A DNA stretch of 64,000 bases from Synchiropus splendidus (GCF_027744825.2 NC_071347.1:15790501-15854500); one strand, 5' to 3'. Positions 22,426 through 36,051 are shown, numbered from the stretch's first letter. Made by a program: numbers and translations. The notes: generated by a model from the letters alone, not told the origin.

Positions 22426-23749
22426 GCCTCCAAGCTAAAAGCCAGTGTGGTTTTGTGGCTTGTTCATCTGACGTCATTTCTTTGCCGTTAAAGAATCCTT
22501 GTTTTCCACTTAGTGCGAATGTGAGCCTCCTGAAGATCTAAAGAAGAGGCGCCTTTTAAAAAAGACCAGAAATGTCTGATGTAATCTTGAGGCATCCCAT
22601 CATGCATTGCAGGACTAAAAGGTCTCCTAGCTTAGCCTTCTGTTGGTACGATTTTCTAATCCTTCTGTACTGATGTCATCTGGTCATATTGTCAAAATCA
22701 CATGTGGCAAAAATGGCAGCGTTTTAACATATTTCGTAGCATTCAAGGTAAAGCCTTATTGTCATTCCCATTCACGTATGTGGCTTTTCTAAACATGTCA
22801 CTTCAGACAAAGAGATTTGGTCGCCCATTGGCAGGTCACAAAACTGCAGTTTGTCACCTCTGTCCTGTAAAAAATACCTCTCATAATACCATCATTTGTG
22901 ACCCCTCTTTCTCGCCACTGGGCATTGCATCACATCAGTTGTGTAGGGACTTCTGTCCTGTGCATTTAAAAATCTGAATCACGCAAAACATATCTTTACA
23001 TGGTACTCTGAAAAATGGTTTATCTGTCCAAAAAGTTTCATAGAGTCCACAAAGAACAGGTGAGCTGGTACCTTCAATTGCAAAATCAGGGGCAAATGCC
23101 ACATTGTGGCGACAGCGGCACAAGGAAACACGTCTCTTCCACTACAATCACACAGCTGCGCCCAGTGCCCCGTCATTAACATGTTAAAAGCGAAAAAATA
23201 AATATGTAAAATGTTTGTACTCACCAAGGGGTAAGCCGTAGCAAGTTGCTTGATTGGATGTGGCAGGCACGGGAGCTGTTTGGCAGTGGAGGGAAAGCAC
23301 ATGCGCAAAAACAGCACAATGGGCACTGTAATGTGCGATTTCATTGGTTTGATAGTAAAAATCTTTTTAAATCAGTTTATCCACGGGGTTCACAGAGCGA
23401 GAAAATAGTAGCGATTAGTCTGGAAATTCCAATATCCCAGAAGCGACTTTCCAATCACACACTTTTATATATTTATATTTTTAGGTTTTTATCAAAACAA
23501 AAATATTAGTTATGTTAGGCCAGTAGACAAGGCCTTGAAGACCCTGATGACCCACCATCGGTCTTTTCTGACTGAAATTGAAGGGGAAATTCGACTGAGC
23601 GGGAACAAAAAATCAAGGTCCATGGTGGTAAAATATCATAAATTTGGCTGGAGATTGGCCAAATTTCTTTCACACCTGTTCAGTGTGGTGAAGAAAGCAT
23701 GATGATTCGGCAATGCATTTGTTGAAGGCTTCGGCAGTTTCCAGTTTGG

Positions 23750-23990
23750 GGTTTTAAGGCCAATTTATGCTCATGTTACATATGGATCTGGATACGGACG
23801 GCGTCTTCTGTCTGTGCTCTGCGTTCATTTCGTCCGTATTTCTGCTTGTTTCCACAAAGCTTACGGAGTCGGACCAAACGGAGCAGTACCACCGGAAACC
23901 ATAGGGGGCAGTGTTGCTGTCCTCCGTCCTCAGGTTGCGATATATTTAACGTTCTCACTGACCACCGCTTGCCACTGTTTTCCTCTTTTG
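23750..23990 (+). mobile_element. Dispersed repeat, family Q, copy 1
   Basis: Phrases such as GTCTGTGCTCTGCGTTCATT, TTCGTCCGTATTTCTGC, GAAACCATAGGGGGCAGTGT and CTCACTGACCACC recur in reverse orientation at 32379-32640. The end GCCAATTTATGCTCATGTTA resembles Harbinger-like fish elements. This copy lacks about 60 bp present in the other. It is non-coding and its superfamily is uncertain. Confidence 0.7.
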
Positions 23991-26808
23991 CCAAAAAGGT
24001 ATGTTACCAATACTTCTCCCACAGTCGCCATGTTGGTTTTGGAACGTTGTTATTAACTTTTAACTCTGGGCTGCGCCCCCTGCTGGCTATATTGTTGAAC
24101 AGCAATACCAATGCAATGAACTCATGGAACCATGTTATAAGTGATGGTAACAGCATATGAAATGGACGGGTACAACTGTGTATGTAAAGGGAACATTAAT
24201 GGTCAACCAGCTAACTAAATATATTCGATAGAATCCAATACCTGAAGGTTCTTCCAAACTCCCAAGAACGTGGAGAGCATTTCCCACAGGCAAGTAGATC
24301 TGGTCCGCTAATGACTGAATGTACGACATTTGAGATATCAAACCATGACTGGAAGAATTTCATTTCAAACAGGAAATGTCACCATCATCTTCAGCAACAT
24401 TCCGTTTGAGAACCTCAGCAACCCGACGACACAAATGAGTCAAAAACGAACATGGGGTTGGATGTTGAATTATGATGAACATCATGTCTGGGATTGCCAA
24501 AACAAGAAGGAGGCAGGATTAGCAAGGGAGCAAGCGGAGGAGAGTGTCAATATTTAATAGGGCTGGCTCTTGCAAAATGGGACGAGGGAGCACATCATTG
24601 TAGCGCTATCTGTGACATATCTTCTCCAGCCTGCAAGTGGCGGTATTTTCATCTATTATGGAGAGTTGATATGTGCTGTTGTGTTGTTTCTCTGACTCTA
24701 TTTTCTGCTTTTTTGTGCTTGTTATCTGTCGCAGGATTAGATTAGGTTGCTGACAGAGAGGCGATTGCATTCCAGGTCTTATAACACAAAGTAAATGTCA
24801 CTTGAAATGCCTTTTATACACCCGGTGCAGCAATCGTTGCGATTATTGTCATGGGGCGCTGCGATAGAGATCCTATATGATGGTGAATTGCCAGATAAAA
24901 GTTTGGAGATGCAAGTATTTCCACAGTTATTTTAGAGTGAATGCATCTTTGACAGTCTATTTGATGTAGTGCTCATTGAGAGGCGATAGAGTCCTGGGGG
25001 AGGAGTTGACCGAGAGATCGGAATCAGCTGTTTATTTCCTTATAAGACGGCTTCCTTGGTTCTTTTATGTGTGAATACGTGTTGAGGAACTATTGAAATC
25101 CAAGTGGTGAACTGAGTGTGGAGCAAGCAAAGTGGTATGAAGTTGTCTAGCAATGCACATTGTGTGCAACTAAAGATTTTTACAAAGCCAAAGTGGCTAG
25201 GCAGAGGTCCATGATGGCATTCGGAATGGAGAAGCAGTCATAGCAGACCCGGGTATACACACTCATATGTGATGGGAGGTGAGGTGGAGGATGCCATCAC
25301 TTCAACGGGGTTATGGGACACGAAGGTGAGTGATTCAGAAACATCAATGATGGACATTTTTTACTCAAACTAAATGAGTAAAGTTCAAACCTAGACAACA
25401 AAAAGTTGGAGAAACAGAAGCACTGTATCGCATATCTGATCATGGTGGTCCTCTGAATGAATTTGTTGAAGTGTTGTTGCGGGGTTCTTGTGGACACTCC
25501 AAAAAAATTATGGTGTAGTCAAAAAAAAAAAATTCTGAAAAAAGGTGTCATTTATTGTGGTCTTCTCCCAAAAGTGCGGTGAACTCAGTGGCTATTTACA
25601 GTGAAAAAATTGCAGCGAAGGGGGCTATTTACAAAATGAAAAAACGGACCAAGTTCCACAAAAACAACCAAGTCAGCTTTCCAAAAATAGAAAAACAAAC
25701 AGCTCACGATGAGCTTTCCAACTCACGGGTTTCTCAGTTCTCACCAACACACACACACAATACAAAATGGCTTCCTTTTATTCCCCTTTTCTCCTCCCCA
25801 GTACGAATCACAAGACATCAAATTCCATTTTACAATAAACGTAGTTTCTGTCTTTTCATTTAAGTTTGAAAGCGCACCGTTTCAATGTTATTCACTTTTA
25901 TGAGGCCCCCCCTCCAATAAAATGCCCCAAATTAAAGCAAATATAATGTTAAAATGCGTGACACAAACCACGCAAAAGTGCGCACATAAATACCCAGCAG
26001 CAGAACTGCTCCAGTTTGGACATGCGGGTTCCGCTCGACGGGCTGCATGACGCTTCTCGCTGGCTGCGGTGAGGTTCATGTCCAGAAAAGTGATGAATCG
26101 GATGATGTGTGGCACGTGGTATTTTAGGGTCGGTAATGGCTGATGGGACAGCCGTAGCTACACAGGTGAAAGTAAATGGTCTAAGAGTGTGAATTGAAAA
26201 TCGACACAGCAGTAAATACTGCGTCTATAATTCACGAGCCAAGCTCCCAAGCAGACCACGGGAATCGAAGACTTATTTGATCCACTCTAGATTCATTGAA
26301 CTTGCAAGAGTGTCATCCCTAGCTGCAACTACGGTGATCGAAGCATTTGAAGTCTGTGTGATGTGGAATGGCTTCGGAGGTCAGAACGGATGATGGACGA
26401 TAGTTTTACGCAGACGTTTTCCTGCTGGAGCGCGGTGTTATAAATCTGCTAGGAAAGGTTGAAGATCTACCTGTGCTGTATATTCACGCCAAATAACATA
26501 TAGATCAGAACCACTTGCCCATGGACACAGTCGAGCAGAATCACTGTGTCTGCCACTACTGTCATCTTCCCTGCATCCAAGATGTGCCTGAGCTGTGGAA
26601 AAAAATGAACAAAAAGGAAAGGGCTCTTGCCCTCCAAGGACTGACTCCAAGTTCTGAGGGTTGTAGATGTGAGAGGAGTAGATGGAGTCTCAGGCAAACT
26701 CGCCTCATTCTTACATCTAAAACTATGTTGCAGTTGCAGCTAGTGTTTCTCTCCCATCACATTATCATCGGCATAAAAAATCTATCTATCTATATATTTA
26801 TATTTATA
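23991..26808. other. Non-coding stretch, no gene seen
   Basis: No recognisable exon, RNA gene or repeat family. Short open frames only. Confidence 0.45.
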
Positions 26809-26944
26809 TGATCAAAATGTATCTATCCATTTAGCTCAATTTTATTTTACTATTTGAAATATATATAAATATTAATTTAGCAAATATTTGTGATCAAAAT
26901 GTATTTATAAATGTAGCTCAATTTTATTTTACTATTTGAAATAT
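26809..26944. repeat. Two-copy tandem duplication (about 82-bp period)
   Basis: A segment beginning TGATCAAAATGTAT and ending ACTATTTGAAATAT occurs at 26809-26862 and 26891-26944 with a few mismatches. AT-rich, non-coding. Confidence 0.85.
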
Positions 26945-27020
26945 CATTGATTGCAATGACCTAAATGAGGCAGGTGGTGGAAGTAGAAACCTGGAGCTTG
27001 CTCAGAGAACCAACCCAAAG

Positions 27021-27217
27021 TAGTGATGGGTTGATGAAGCTTCATGAAACAGTGTCCTTACTCTCAGTGCTCAGTAAATACCGCTGTTGGTTTAAAAACA
27101 ATGTTATGTTTCAGTGAAGTGGTTGTTAAAATCTAAGGATTTTGGAGCGGAGAGTGCCATCTAGTGGGCTCTGGAAATGAGGACACTGTTTCGTGAAGCC
27201 TCACATGACCATCACTA
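27021..27217. mobile_element. hAT-like MITE, family H, copy B (best-preserved termini)
   Basis: The left end is TAGTGATGGGTTGATGAAGC and the reverse complement of the right end is TAGTGATGGTCATGTGAGGC; both continue into TTCATGAAACAGTGTCC-type sequence. The TAGTG start fits hAT termini. 197 bp. The interior carries GTGCCATCTAGTGGGCTCTG, shared with copies C and D. Confidence 0.85.
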
Positions 27218-28684
27218 CTAGTAAGAGAAGTTTCTTGCACTGGAGCACTGTCTCGGTTGACAAATAGGTGGTGTTGGTGGTGTTCCTTGTTGCTTTATAC
27301 ATTCAGAATAAAAAAAAAAAATCAAAATCTGTTTACTTGTTTTTTGAGTTATTTTGCTAAAAGACAGACGAGACACAACAAGATGTCCTTCGTGGAGGCG
27401 ATGAAATATTGGGAAAATAGTATAAAAATAATAATTGGGAAAGATAGAAATGTATTTATGAAAGAAAATATTCGCATCTCAAGCATGAAAAACACCTCAC
27501 CCTAAAAGTCAGACAATGATGATACACAGATTTTATGACTTAAGATGCACTTCAAATGTGACTCTCCTCAGCCCTCGGAAACATTATTAAACCGCTCCAC
27601 AAACACAACATAATGCAGTGACTTGAAGTCACACAAATATTTATTCCTGTGCATGCTTTCCTGGAGATACAATTCAATTACACTGACATGCAGCCCACCC
27701 TGAAATAACTGGAGCCTGATTTTAATTGAACAGTGAGTCAGCTCTCATTTCCTCTAATTTGATTGTCACGCTGCTGAATTGCGTTTGATGATCGTGCAAA
27801 ACAAAGTCAATGAGATATTCATTTGCGCAGTAATCCCCTAATCACAGCAACCTGAAGGAATAGAAGAGAAACGCCAGAGAGGTCAGAGAAGCTGTCAGTC
27901 CGAATCACAGCTGATCGGTTGGAGCGTCGTACGACTAGATGGCAAAAACCACATGACCATTTCATACTTCTTCCCACATCCCACGGCACGTCTGTCTCCA
28001 TCCAGGTCCTCTGCAACATCCTGTTTTTTTGCTTTTTTTTATTGGGGCGGTCACAATGTTTCTCATATTCGTGTCAAAGCAAAACAGCGGGCACTTTGAG
28101 TTTGTCATTCTGTTCTCCTTTACTCGTCTGTGTCACGCTGGTATGTTCCAGTGCTTCAATTCACCTACGCTTGTCACCTGACACAGTTGAGTCAAGTCGC
28201 AGCCAGCGGCACGAGGACAAAATGTCAAAGCACATTTTCTAAAAATACAGACACGTCGGACAGAAGTTGATGTTTCTGAAGTGAATGTGATACAAGACAT
28301 TGCAGCACTACTTTCTCTGTTGTTCACTCATCCTGTGATCTGCCATCGCTGATACAAAAATACTCTATTCTACACTACTTTTAGCTCAAAATCAAGACCT
28401 TGTTGTTGTTGACTTCTCATTTAGCATAGAGAGACCTTGGTCTGGCAACTCCTCAATGTCTCACACGACTGTCAAGTAGAAATCGTCAGAGTGAGAGTGT
28501 GAAAACGGCATGCACTTGAGAGCCATTTTCGGCCGATATTTTTTGGTGGTGGAATTTTCAGTGCATCCCAAGTCTTGAAAACACCAGTTTAGAATCATTG
28601 CATCAGAGCAGCCAGCTTCCAGGACACAACCATCACTAGTACAGTGGATGATAAGCCATGACCCCACGAAACCCAAAGGAAATA

Positions 28685-29373
28685 CTGTGGTACCTGTGGT
28701 ATGTCACGGAACTCGAATAAATCGGAGTTCGAACAAAAATTTCGAGACTTTTTTGCTTCGGATTTCGAATGAAAATCCAGGACTCGAACGCCCCTGAAAA
28801 AAGCATAACGTGAGCGGACCCACGACACACTTTGTTGTTGTGTATAACGCAGCCTCTGTATGCAGACGTGTCCCGTTAGCTACATTTACTGACTGTTTTT
28901 TCTTCATATTGAGGTGTAAAACCTTTCCTGTCTCCACACTGGACCGTGGTAGAGTGTCACAGGGGAGGTGCTGGAGCGCTCACTCCAGGGTTTGATGTCC
29001 TGTTGTGGGCTGGAGCTGGGACAGGGATGAGGCGAGTCTGGGACAGAGCGTGACTTGGTTTATGACTTTGTCACAGCCAAACTGCACAGAAGCGCACATT
29101 CAGAGCTGGACACGCACCGGGCACCTCTTCACTTCTGGAGAGACGTCACTCACTCGGCAACCCCTCCCACATGCAGCGGCCACACACATAGAGGAACAGC
29201 GCACCTGCAGCAGACACTCTACATTCACTCCTACAAAAGCCTATTTTAAGGCTTGGAACGCTTTATTTCTTTTTCCATTCATTGTAATGGGAAAAATCGA
29301 TTCAGATTTCCAACAAATCGCTTCTCGAACGGCCGTCTGGAACGGACTGTGGTCGAGAACCGAGGTACCACAG
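28685..29373 (+). mobile_element. TA-targeting non-autonomous element, family T, copy 2 (689 bp)
   Basis: The left terminus is CTGTGGTACCT and the right terminus AGGTACCACAG, an exact inverted repeat of 11 bp. TA lies on each side (28683-28684 and 29374-29375) as target-site duplication. The interior is nearly identical to copies 1 and 3 (for example GTGTCACAGGGGAGGTGCT and CAGACACTCTACATTCACTC). No transposase. This copy has the cleanest borders of the family. Confidence 0.9.
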
Positions 29374-32187
29374 TACATGGTTTGAACCAGACTTGTAACA
29401 ATAGCCTCATGATAAAATACAAAAGCGTCAGTCGGTAACACGTAAAGACATGGATAGATAAGTAGAATATTGAGGAAAACAAGAAATGTAATAATAATAA
29501 TACATATGCAACTGTTTTTGCCATACAAGATGTCTTTTTGTGCTTCAGTGCCATGAAACAGTCGGGGCCTCTTGACTTACACACGTGTTAGTCAAAGAAC
29601 TTTAGTTGACAAGTCTGTCCATTCAACTATTTCCAAGTCAGTTCTAAATGTTCACGTTTGTTTAACTTAGAACTACAGCAGTTGAGATGTGCTCATCCTT
29701 GATGAGATTACATGCAGTATTTCTATCATAGTATGTGTAGCGCTGTGTTCAGCTCGCGCATGAAAGCACAGCGCTGGTCTCCTTCTATACTGTGAAGTTA
29801 TAAATTAGTAAGAGCATTATCGGAACCTATGGAGTGTGACTAGACTGCAGTCCACTCCATAAAAACTCCATTACCTCCAAAATAAAATGGCTCCGCGACC
29901 CGCTTTTGGGTCGCAGCCCGCCAGTGGAGAGTCACAGGTTTAGAGGGCTCACCACTAAAACAAGCCACTTCCACGTTTAAATACTGAATAATGAAAACGT
30001 CCAGTTGATAATATAAACTCATGTTATGCACCACTTCATCCTGAGTTGAAGGCATTGATATATTTCATGTATATATCGGTGGATTTAAATAAGAGTCTTT
30101 TCTATCCACATCCGTCTGAAGTCTGTCGGTGTGTCGATGAAAAAGCCGCCTCTCTTGCGTGCGCATGTGAGACGCAGAAAGTGGTGGGAGCAGTTGTCTG
30201 CTCTCTTGCAGCCCACTGGGTGAACATGCAGCACCGTAATTAATTTGGTGTCTCTACACACTGTTCCTCTCCGTATAAACAAATGTCTTACACAGACCAG
30301 AAGCCTGGGTGGCGGAGTCGACCCGTATGTGTCAGCTAATTTGAATCAGGTTCGATTTGTGTCTTTCCTTCCTCCCTAATGATGCGACTTTCAGGTCTTT
30401 TGCTGCCATATAAACAACATTGGCTGTTGTTCCCACTGATTCTTTTCTTCTGAAAGCCCTTTGTTATGTGCCATGAACACTTTTCATCCAGTCTCAGTGT
30501 TTGCCTTCCACTGCAGTGTTGTGAGCATGCAGTGAAGATAAATATAAGGGCTGGAAATTGGGATTGACAGGGTGAGGAGAGACCGGAAGACAACATGTTT
30601 TCCAGCATAGATGGTTTTACTTTCACATTTTCGTTTGTTTTATGGCCAATTTATTTGTTAATGGTGAAAAGTTTTGATCGGTTTCTTTTACATACAGTAA
30701 TACTTGACTTGAAAGAACACATAGTGGTCAAAAAACACCACACAAACGCAACCCTTGACAACAGCAACTCATCTTTAAATTATTCAAATGTTCCATAACA
30801 ATGGATCAATATTCCGCCCTCTTCTATGATTATATTCTTGCAACAGAGTTTAGATATAAAAAACGATGATGCACACATTCCTTTTAACATTTTACAACTC
30901 AATTATGATATTGTTTTATTTTACAAATGTATTTCATGGACATTCTTTACCTTGAAATATTGCAAATAATGCATAAAAATGCATGTCATTGGAAACCTAT
31001 AAAGTCATGTTTCTAGTCTAAAGTTTGGCATGGGTCTCGCCTGGCTTCAGCCATTAAAAAGGGTGAATTTCTGAAGACTTCAAAAACATATTCAACCCCT
31101 GCAGGTGAAAGTGCTACCTGCTGTTTCAGCGGGGTCGAGGTCAGGACCGCAGTCTTTCAGTTGGAGCAACCCCAACAGCAGAGATGGGACTGAGATAAGA
31201 GGGCTCCCCTCACCTCAGCTTGTCTCGCTGCCGACTGCAGATGTTGCTGTTAGTGGGGCACCAACAGTAGCAGCCAGGTGACGAGGCTGGGGTGGCGAAC
31301 CCAACAGAAGAAAGACATCAAGGACTTCGTCTGGCCCAGCTGTTCGTACTATAACTTCACAGTTCAGAACTAGGTCCATTCTTTTATTTATTTATTTACT
31401 TATTTTTAATGCAGTCAAGAACTGTCAGGGTCACAGAGAACCACTGAAAAGAGTAAACACGCATTTACTTGAGACTAGATGTTTGTGCTCCGTTACTGAC
31501 ATAGTATTTCACTTTTTATACCTCTTTTTTATTCCAACAACAACAAAAAAAGGCAGAAAAAAAGACTTTTTTGTTGAACAACAACTGTAACTGTGCCTGC
31601 CATTGTTTGTTTGGTGTTGTTCTGATTTTTCTTTTCAAGTAGCTGAATGAAGATTGAATTTTTAATAAAGCCGCCGCAGGATTGTCAGGTTTTATTTCTT
31701 GCTTCAGGGGAGTGGAATATTTGTTGCATGGTGAATGTGGTATTTTTAGACACTGAAAGTCTGAAAACGATGATAAACGTAGCTATTATTATAGACAGAT
31801 AGGGAAAGAGAGGTGGAAATGAATGGATCAGACTGGTATTCGCATCCACGGATGTTGAGGGAAGAGTGGTTTCGAGTCATTCCAAGATTCTACTGCCTCT
31901 ACTCCCTGCTTCTTTAGTCTTCCTTCTGCTCCTTCTCATTCAGACACTTATTCCCAAGGTGTCAAATAGTGACTCATTTCAATTGTGTCAGCCTTCCGTG
32001 GACGTTCCGTTGAAGCTCATATCCTGACATTGTGGGCTGCCAGTCAAAGATAGCTGGACGTTGGGGTTAGCCGTTGGATGTCACTCCGTAAGTCCCGTTC
32101 ATGCTCTCTTTACGAATGAAATTCTACTTTTCTCACATTCTTTGCATTGCTATTGCTGTTCACCTATACATCCACTAGGGGGAGCAG
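29374..32187. other. Non-coding stretch, no gene seen
   Basis: No gene, RNA or repeat family recognised. AT-rich between about 30600 and 31000. Confidence 0.45.
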
Positions 32188-32332
32188 CCCCTGTGACACT
32201 CTACCACGGTCCAGTGCAGAGACAGGAAAGGTTTTACACCTCAATATGAAGAAAAAACAGTCAGTAAATGTAGCTAACGGGACACGTTTGATTTGTTCGA
32301 ATTCGGGACGTTCGAAAAACGAGGTACCACTG
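32188..32332 (-). mobile_element. Family T element, partial copy 4
   Basis: Reverse orientation relative to the other copies. It retains only the left terminal third: CCCCTGTGACACTCTACCAC through ACGAGGTACCACTG, with TA immediately after (32333-32334). An internal deletion near 32290 removes part of the subterminal region. The rest of the element is missing. Confidence 0.85.
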
Positions 32333-32378
32333 TATTGATCATGTACCTCTTGCACAAAACAGGAAAACGGAGGCAGCG

Positions 32379-32640
32379 TTGTAGGTGGTCAGTGAGGCCA
32401 TGAAATATATCATGACTGGAGGACAGAGAATTTTCCACCATTGTTTTGTCTTCTTCATGTCCCCTTAGAGCTATGCGTCAGTAAACAGTGCCCCCATGGT
32501 TTCCTGTGGTTCTGCTCCGCTTGGTCCGTAAGCTGTGTGGAAACGTGCAGAAATATGGACGAAATGATCGCAGAGCACAGACAAAAGGCTCCGGTCTGGA
32601 CTCAGATCCGTACGTAACATAAAGGGGCATTGATGCTCAC
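32379..32640 (-). mobile_element. Dispersed repeat, family Q, copy 2
   Basis: Reverse-complement homologue of 23750-23990: GTGGTCAGTGAGG, CAGAAATATGGACGAAATGA, CGCAGAGCACAGACA. It is longer than copy 1 because of about 60 extra bp near 32430-32490. Non-coding. Confidence 0.7.
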
Positions 32641-34120
32641 TAACTGAGTACTTCCACTACACTAACATTTAAGAAAAATACACTTGAAAATAGCTGCTTT
32701 CTGACGCCTAAGGAGTAAAAATGGGCTGATACTTTTTATGCCTCAAGTCCCTCATGCCGCCGACATCCCAAATATTCAGAGGTTTACAGGTGACCCAGCG
32801 GGAGTCGGCATGTGAGCAGCTGTTTGGAAGTGCCCTATGATGGACTGAGGACACATCCAGTTTGTCCCGTGCTTCACGCCCCATGTAGTTTGACGAGGCC
32901 CCGCTGACCCCTGCAGCGGAATAAAAAAAAAAAGCATGTAATGAATGAATGCAAAAAGGAGGTTAACCCACAAGCTGTGATGTGTTTGCCGGACTCCACA
33001 GCAATCGTCACTGGAAAAAAAGTGACGGCAATAATGAGATGATATACTAACTGCACTGTGAATAAATGTGCTGAAAGTGTGTGTGATGATATGAATAAAA
33101 AGTAGCCCTCACATAAAGATGTCTAGCGTTTGGATATCATTAGCGGCGCATCCTTGATGGACCTAAACTGCTGGAAGGAAAGCGTCTAAATTTTGTACCA
33201 CTGAGAAACGCCGGGCCTCGGCTTGTCACAGCGCTATATTTACCACCACGACTCAACAAACAGCACGGCCATTTAGCCAGTTTAGCTAGATGTACTGCCA
33301 AGTAGACAGCAGCTGGAGCGCAGGCAGTCGGAATGGAACGAGTAATATTTGGCATTCACCGGACGCTGACAGCGAAAGAACTTTTGGTTCGTCCAGATGG
33401 GGAAATGATGAAGATCATGCAAAGGCACAAATGCTTGCCTTTGAAGAGCAGACCTGCAGGAGGTGTAAGAACCACCACAATGGAGACGGGAAGATTTGGA
33501 AAGTCTGTTTTCTTGGCCGCTCAGAGGGGTCTACTGTCTTCTCTTTTTCAGCAAGATTTTTAGTAAGAGAGAGGCAAACCTTAGCTCAAAAAACTGTTAC
33601 CAATGAGAAGTAACAGAATATGAATTTAAACTTCGTCGAGTAATTTTTGCAAGAACTGTAGTGATTTACAGAACAGATCATTCATACATGTGTTTTTCAG
33701 TGTTTAAGATTTGACTCAAAGGACATTTTCAGAAAGACGGCAACTTAAATTTGGGGACTGTCCCGGGTTTCTTCTGGATATCTGGTGACCTTGATATCAC
33801 CTGCACTACCATCTAAACTCATGTATGGCAACAAAATATGGACCTCAACCCAGACCAAACACAACAAGCAATTCATTATCCTGTTAAATCTTCTGCAGGT
33901 CTCTTTTCGTGCTCCCAGGAGAAACCTGAAGATGCCTTCAGCATTCAGCATTTTATAAGGGCAATAGGCAAAATCCTCTCCAGTTTGTAGTTCTACTTAG
34001 AGAAAGGTCTATAGATCCAAAATTCTCAAATCTGGTGGGAGATTCAATGGGCGACTGAAGCTGCACAAAGTATCATCCTCATTTCCAGAGCTCAGTTGGT
34101 GGCGCTATTGGTGAAACAAT

Positions 34121-34460
34121 TACCGTTATTTCCGGACTGTAAGCCGCTACTTTATTCTTGTGGTCTGAACCCTGCGGCTTATACAACAATGCAGGTAATA
34201 TGGATTTTTATAGGATGAAGACTGTCACGAGGCCAAAATATTGAGCCCCGTCACATTAAACCGATGAAATCACAAGTGCTTTATTTATCTCAAAGAAGTG
34301 CAACCCCACAAACAGAGCCAATGTGCTGGAGGAGCGGAGACCAAAAGTATTTGGGCGCATTTTGAGTAGCGACTGCTTTAAGACAATCACGTGACTGCGT
34401 TCTCTGCAAAAACGTGTCGAATTGTGTCTGTAACGAAGTGCATCTGTCAACAGCATGTAA
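34121..34460 (+). mobile_element. Family P element, copy 2 (partial)
   Basis: It begins TACCGTTATTTCCGGACTGT and continues AAGCCGCTACTTTATTCTTG and CCTGCGGCTTATACAACAA, matching the left part of 11922-12450. The right end is not recognised, so the copy is probably truncated; the end coordinate is approximate. Confidence 0.55.
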
Positions 34461-34947
34461 CTGCTGAAACAATCTAATGTTATGGTTCCTTGTCATTGAA
34501 TGAATGAATGAATGAATCTTTGTGGATTATGAAGCAGCTCCAGGGGAAACACAAGTTATCTGCCGTGTGGGACCGTGTTGATCTCCTATAGGAGAATAAT
34601 GTATTCATTCAATCTCAACTCAATTTGTCTCAGATTTCCGACTTGTCTTGTTCGATTCTAATTCACATTCATTTCAAGGTATAATTTAATTTAGAAAATT
34701 TAAAAACATTGGAAAAACTTTTTTTTTGTTTTTTAACAAAAATGTGTTCAAATAAAAAGTCCACAAGAATAATTCATATTGTGATACATGTTGACATTAT
34801 ATAAAGTTATTAAATAATCATGAATGCAAAGACTTAAATGATATTGTTGTATACAAGTGTAAGTTCTGTCTCTATATTCACAGCCAACATAGAGATTTAC
34901 AATGATATTTAAATATATATTCTATAATATTTCATATTAATTTATTG

Positions 34948-35003
34948 GCTGGTGAAGCTTCATGAAGCATCATTTCTTGAGCTCAGTTGGTGGCGCTGTG
35001 AGA
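34948..35003. mobile_element. hAT-like MITE, family H, fragment
   Basis: TTGGCTGGTGAAGCTTCATG followed by GAGCTCAGTTGGTGGCGCTG matches the left part of copies B-D. A similar 30-bp scrap lies at about 34085-34112. Confidence 0.65.
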
Positions 35004-36050
35004 TTAGAAATTCTTAAAAAAAAAATCGTTCATGAAATAGTTATATAAAGCTAAATACTAGAAAGCAAAAAGTACCTGCGATGCACCTCTATGACATAAG
35101 AAAAAAGAAAATGATAATTGCTCCCCTCTACCTTCCGCCACATTGGCTCTTATCTCACTTTGACACTTGCTGTGATGTAAAGGATGGGAGCAGAAGTGCC
35201 TGAAGAAAAGAGAGATATTTGATTTCAAGCTGAAGCGCTCATGACTTTGCAACCACTGGTTAAAGCAAAACAGACTGTTTGTAATTCTGCTGCTGACAAA
35301 GTTTTCTCTTTAGGATCAGAACGAAAAAAAAAAAAAAAGTGTCATTAATATTTTATTACCCTGCCCTTGTATGCTATATATCTCTGCGCTAAGATGGGTG
35401 TTGGGAATACTTTTTTTTTTTTCTGCCCGGATAGAAAGGTTGGTACATTTCTCCTCCTGTGGGTGTCACTGTTACTACACACCATTGAGCCTCATCCAAA
35501 AGTCCTAATGACTTATGGTGGCAGCGTCACACAGACCACATTTCTGCAACATTGAACACACGCACACATTCTGGCTCATGGCACGGACACAAACTGCTAG
35601 CAGTGAAGACAGAGCTTTACAATCAAACAAAAGGAAGACAAATCTACAAGTGGCCCAAAAGAGGAGGCTCCAGTGAGATAGTCCCAAAGATAGAGTGGAG
35701 GCCTGTCTGTTAGGCCGAGGAAGGCATTAGTATCATCCAGTGCTGGATCCATCGACGGAGGCATAATCTTATATGTATAGTTTTATAATTCCGCTCCTTC
35801 TCCGCAGTGCTCCAGAGCAGACAGCTCTGATTTATGCTGAGGTGTAATGATGCAGTGATAATAGTATATGACAACAATAACACAAATACAAAGAGAGAAA
35901 GAGAACGAGAGTGAGGACACATTATTGACTATGCTTACTGTGCATCGCCTTCATAATATTTCTCAGTTGTCAGTTCTGGGCTTGAGACAGGGAGCACTGT
36001 GGACCAGACTGAATTTTGCCACAGATTTATACAGTAGGAGGAAAAAAACA

Positions 36051-36051
<1 letters not shown>

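Noticed and set aside
33290..33613. Overlapping open frames of about 76-107 codons on the + strand
   Set aside because: Neither frame resembles a known family, and the overlapping frames are equally open, as expected by chance in a GC-richer patch.
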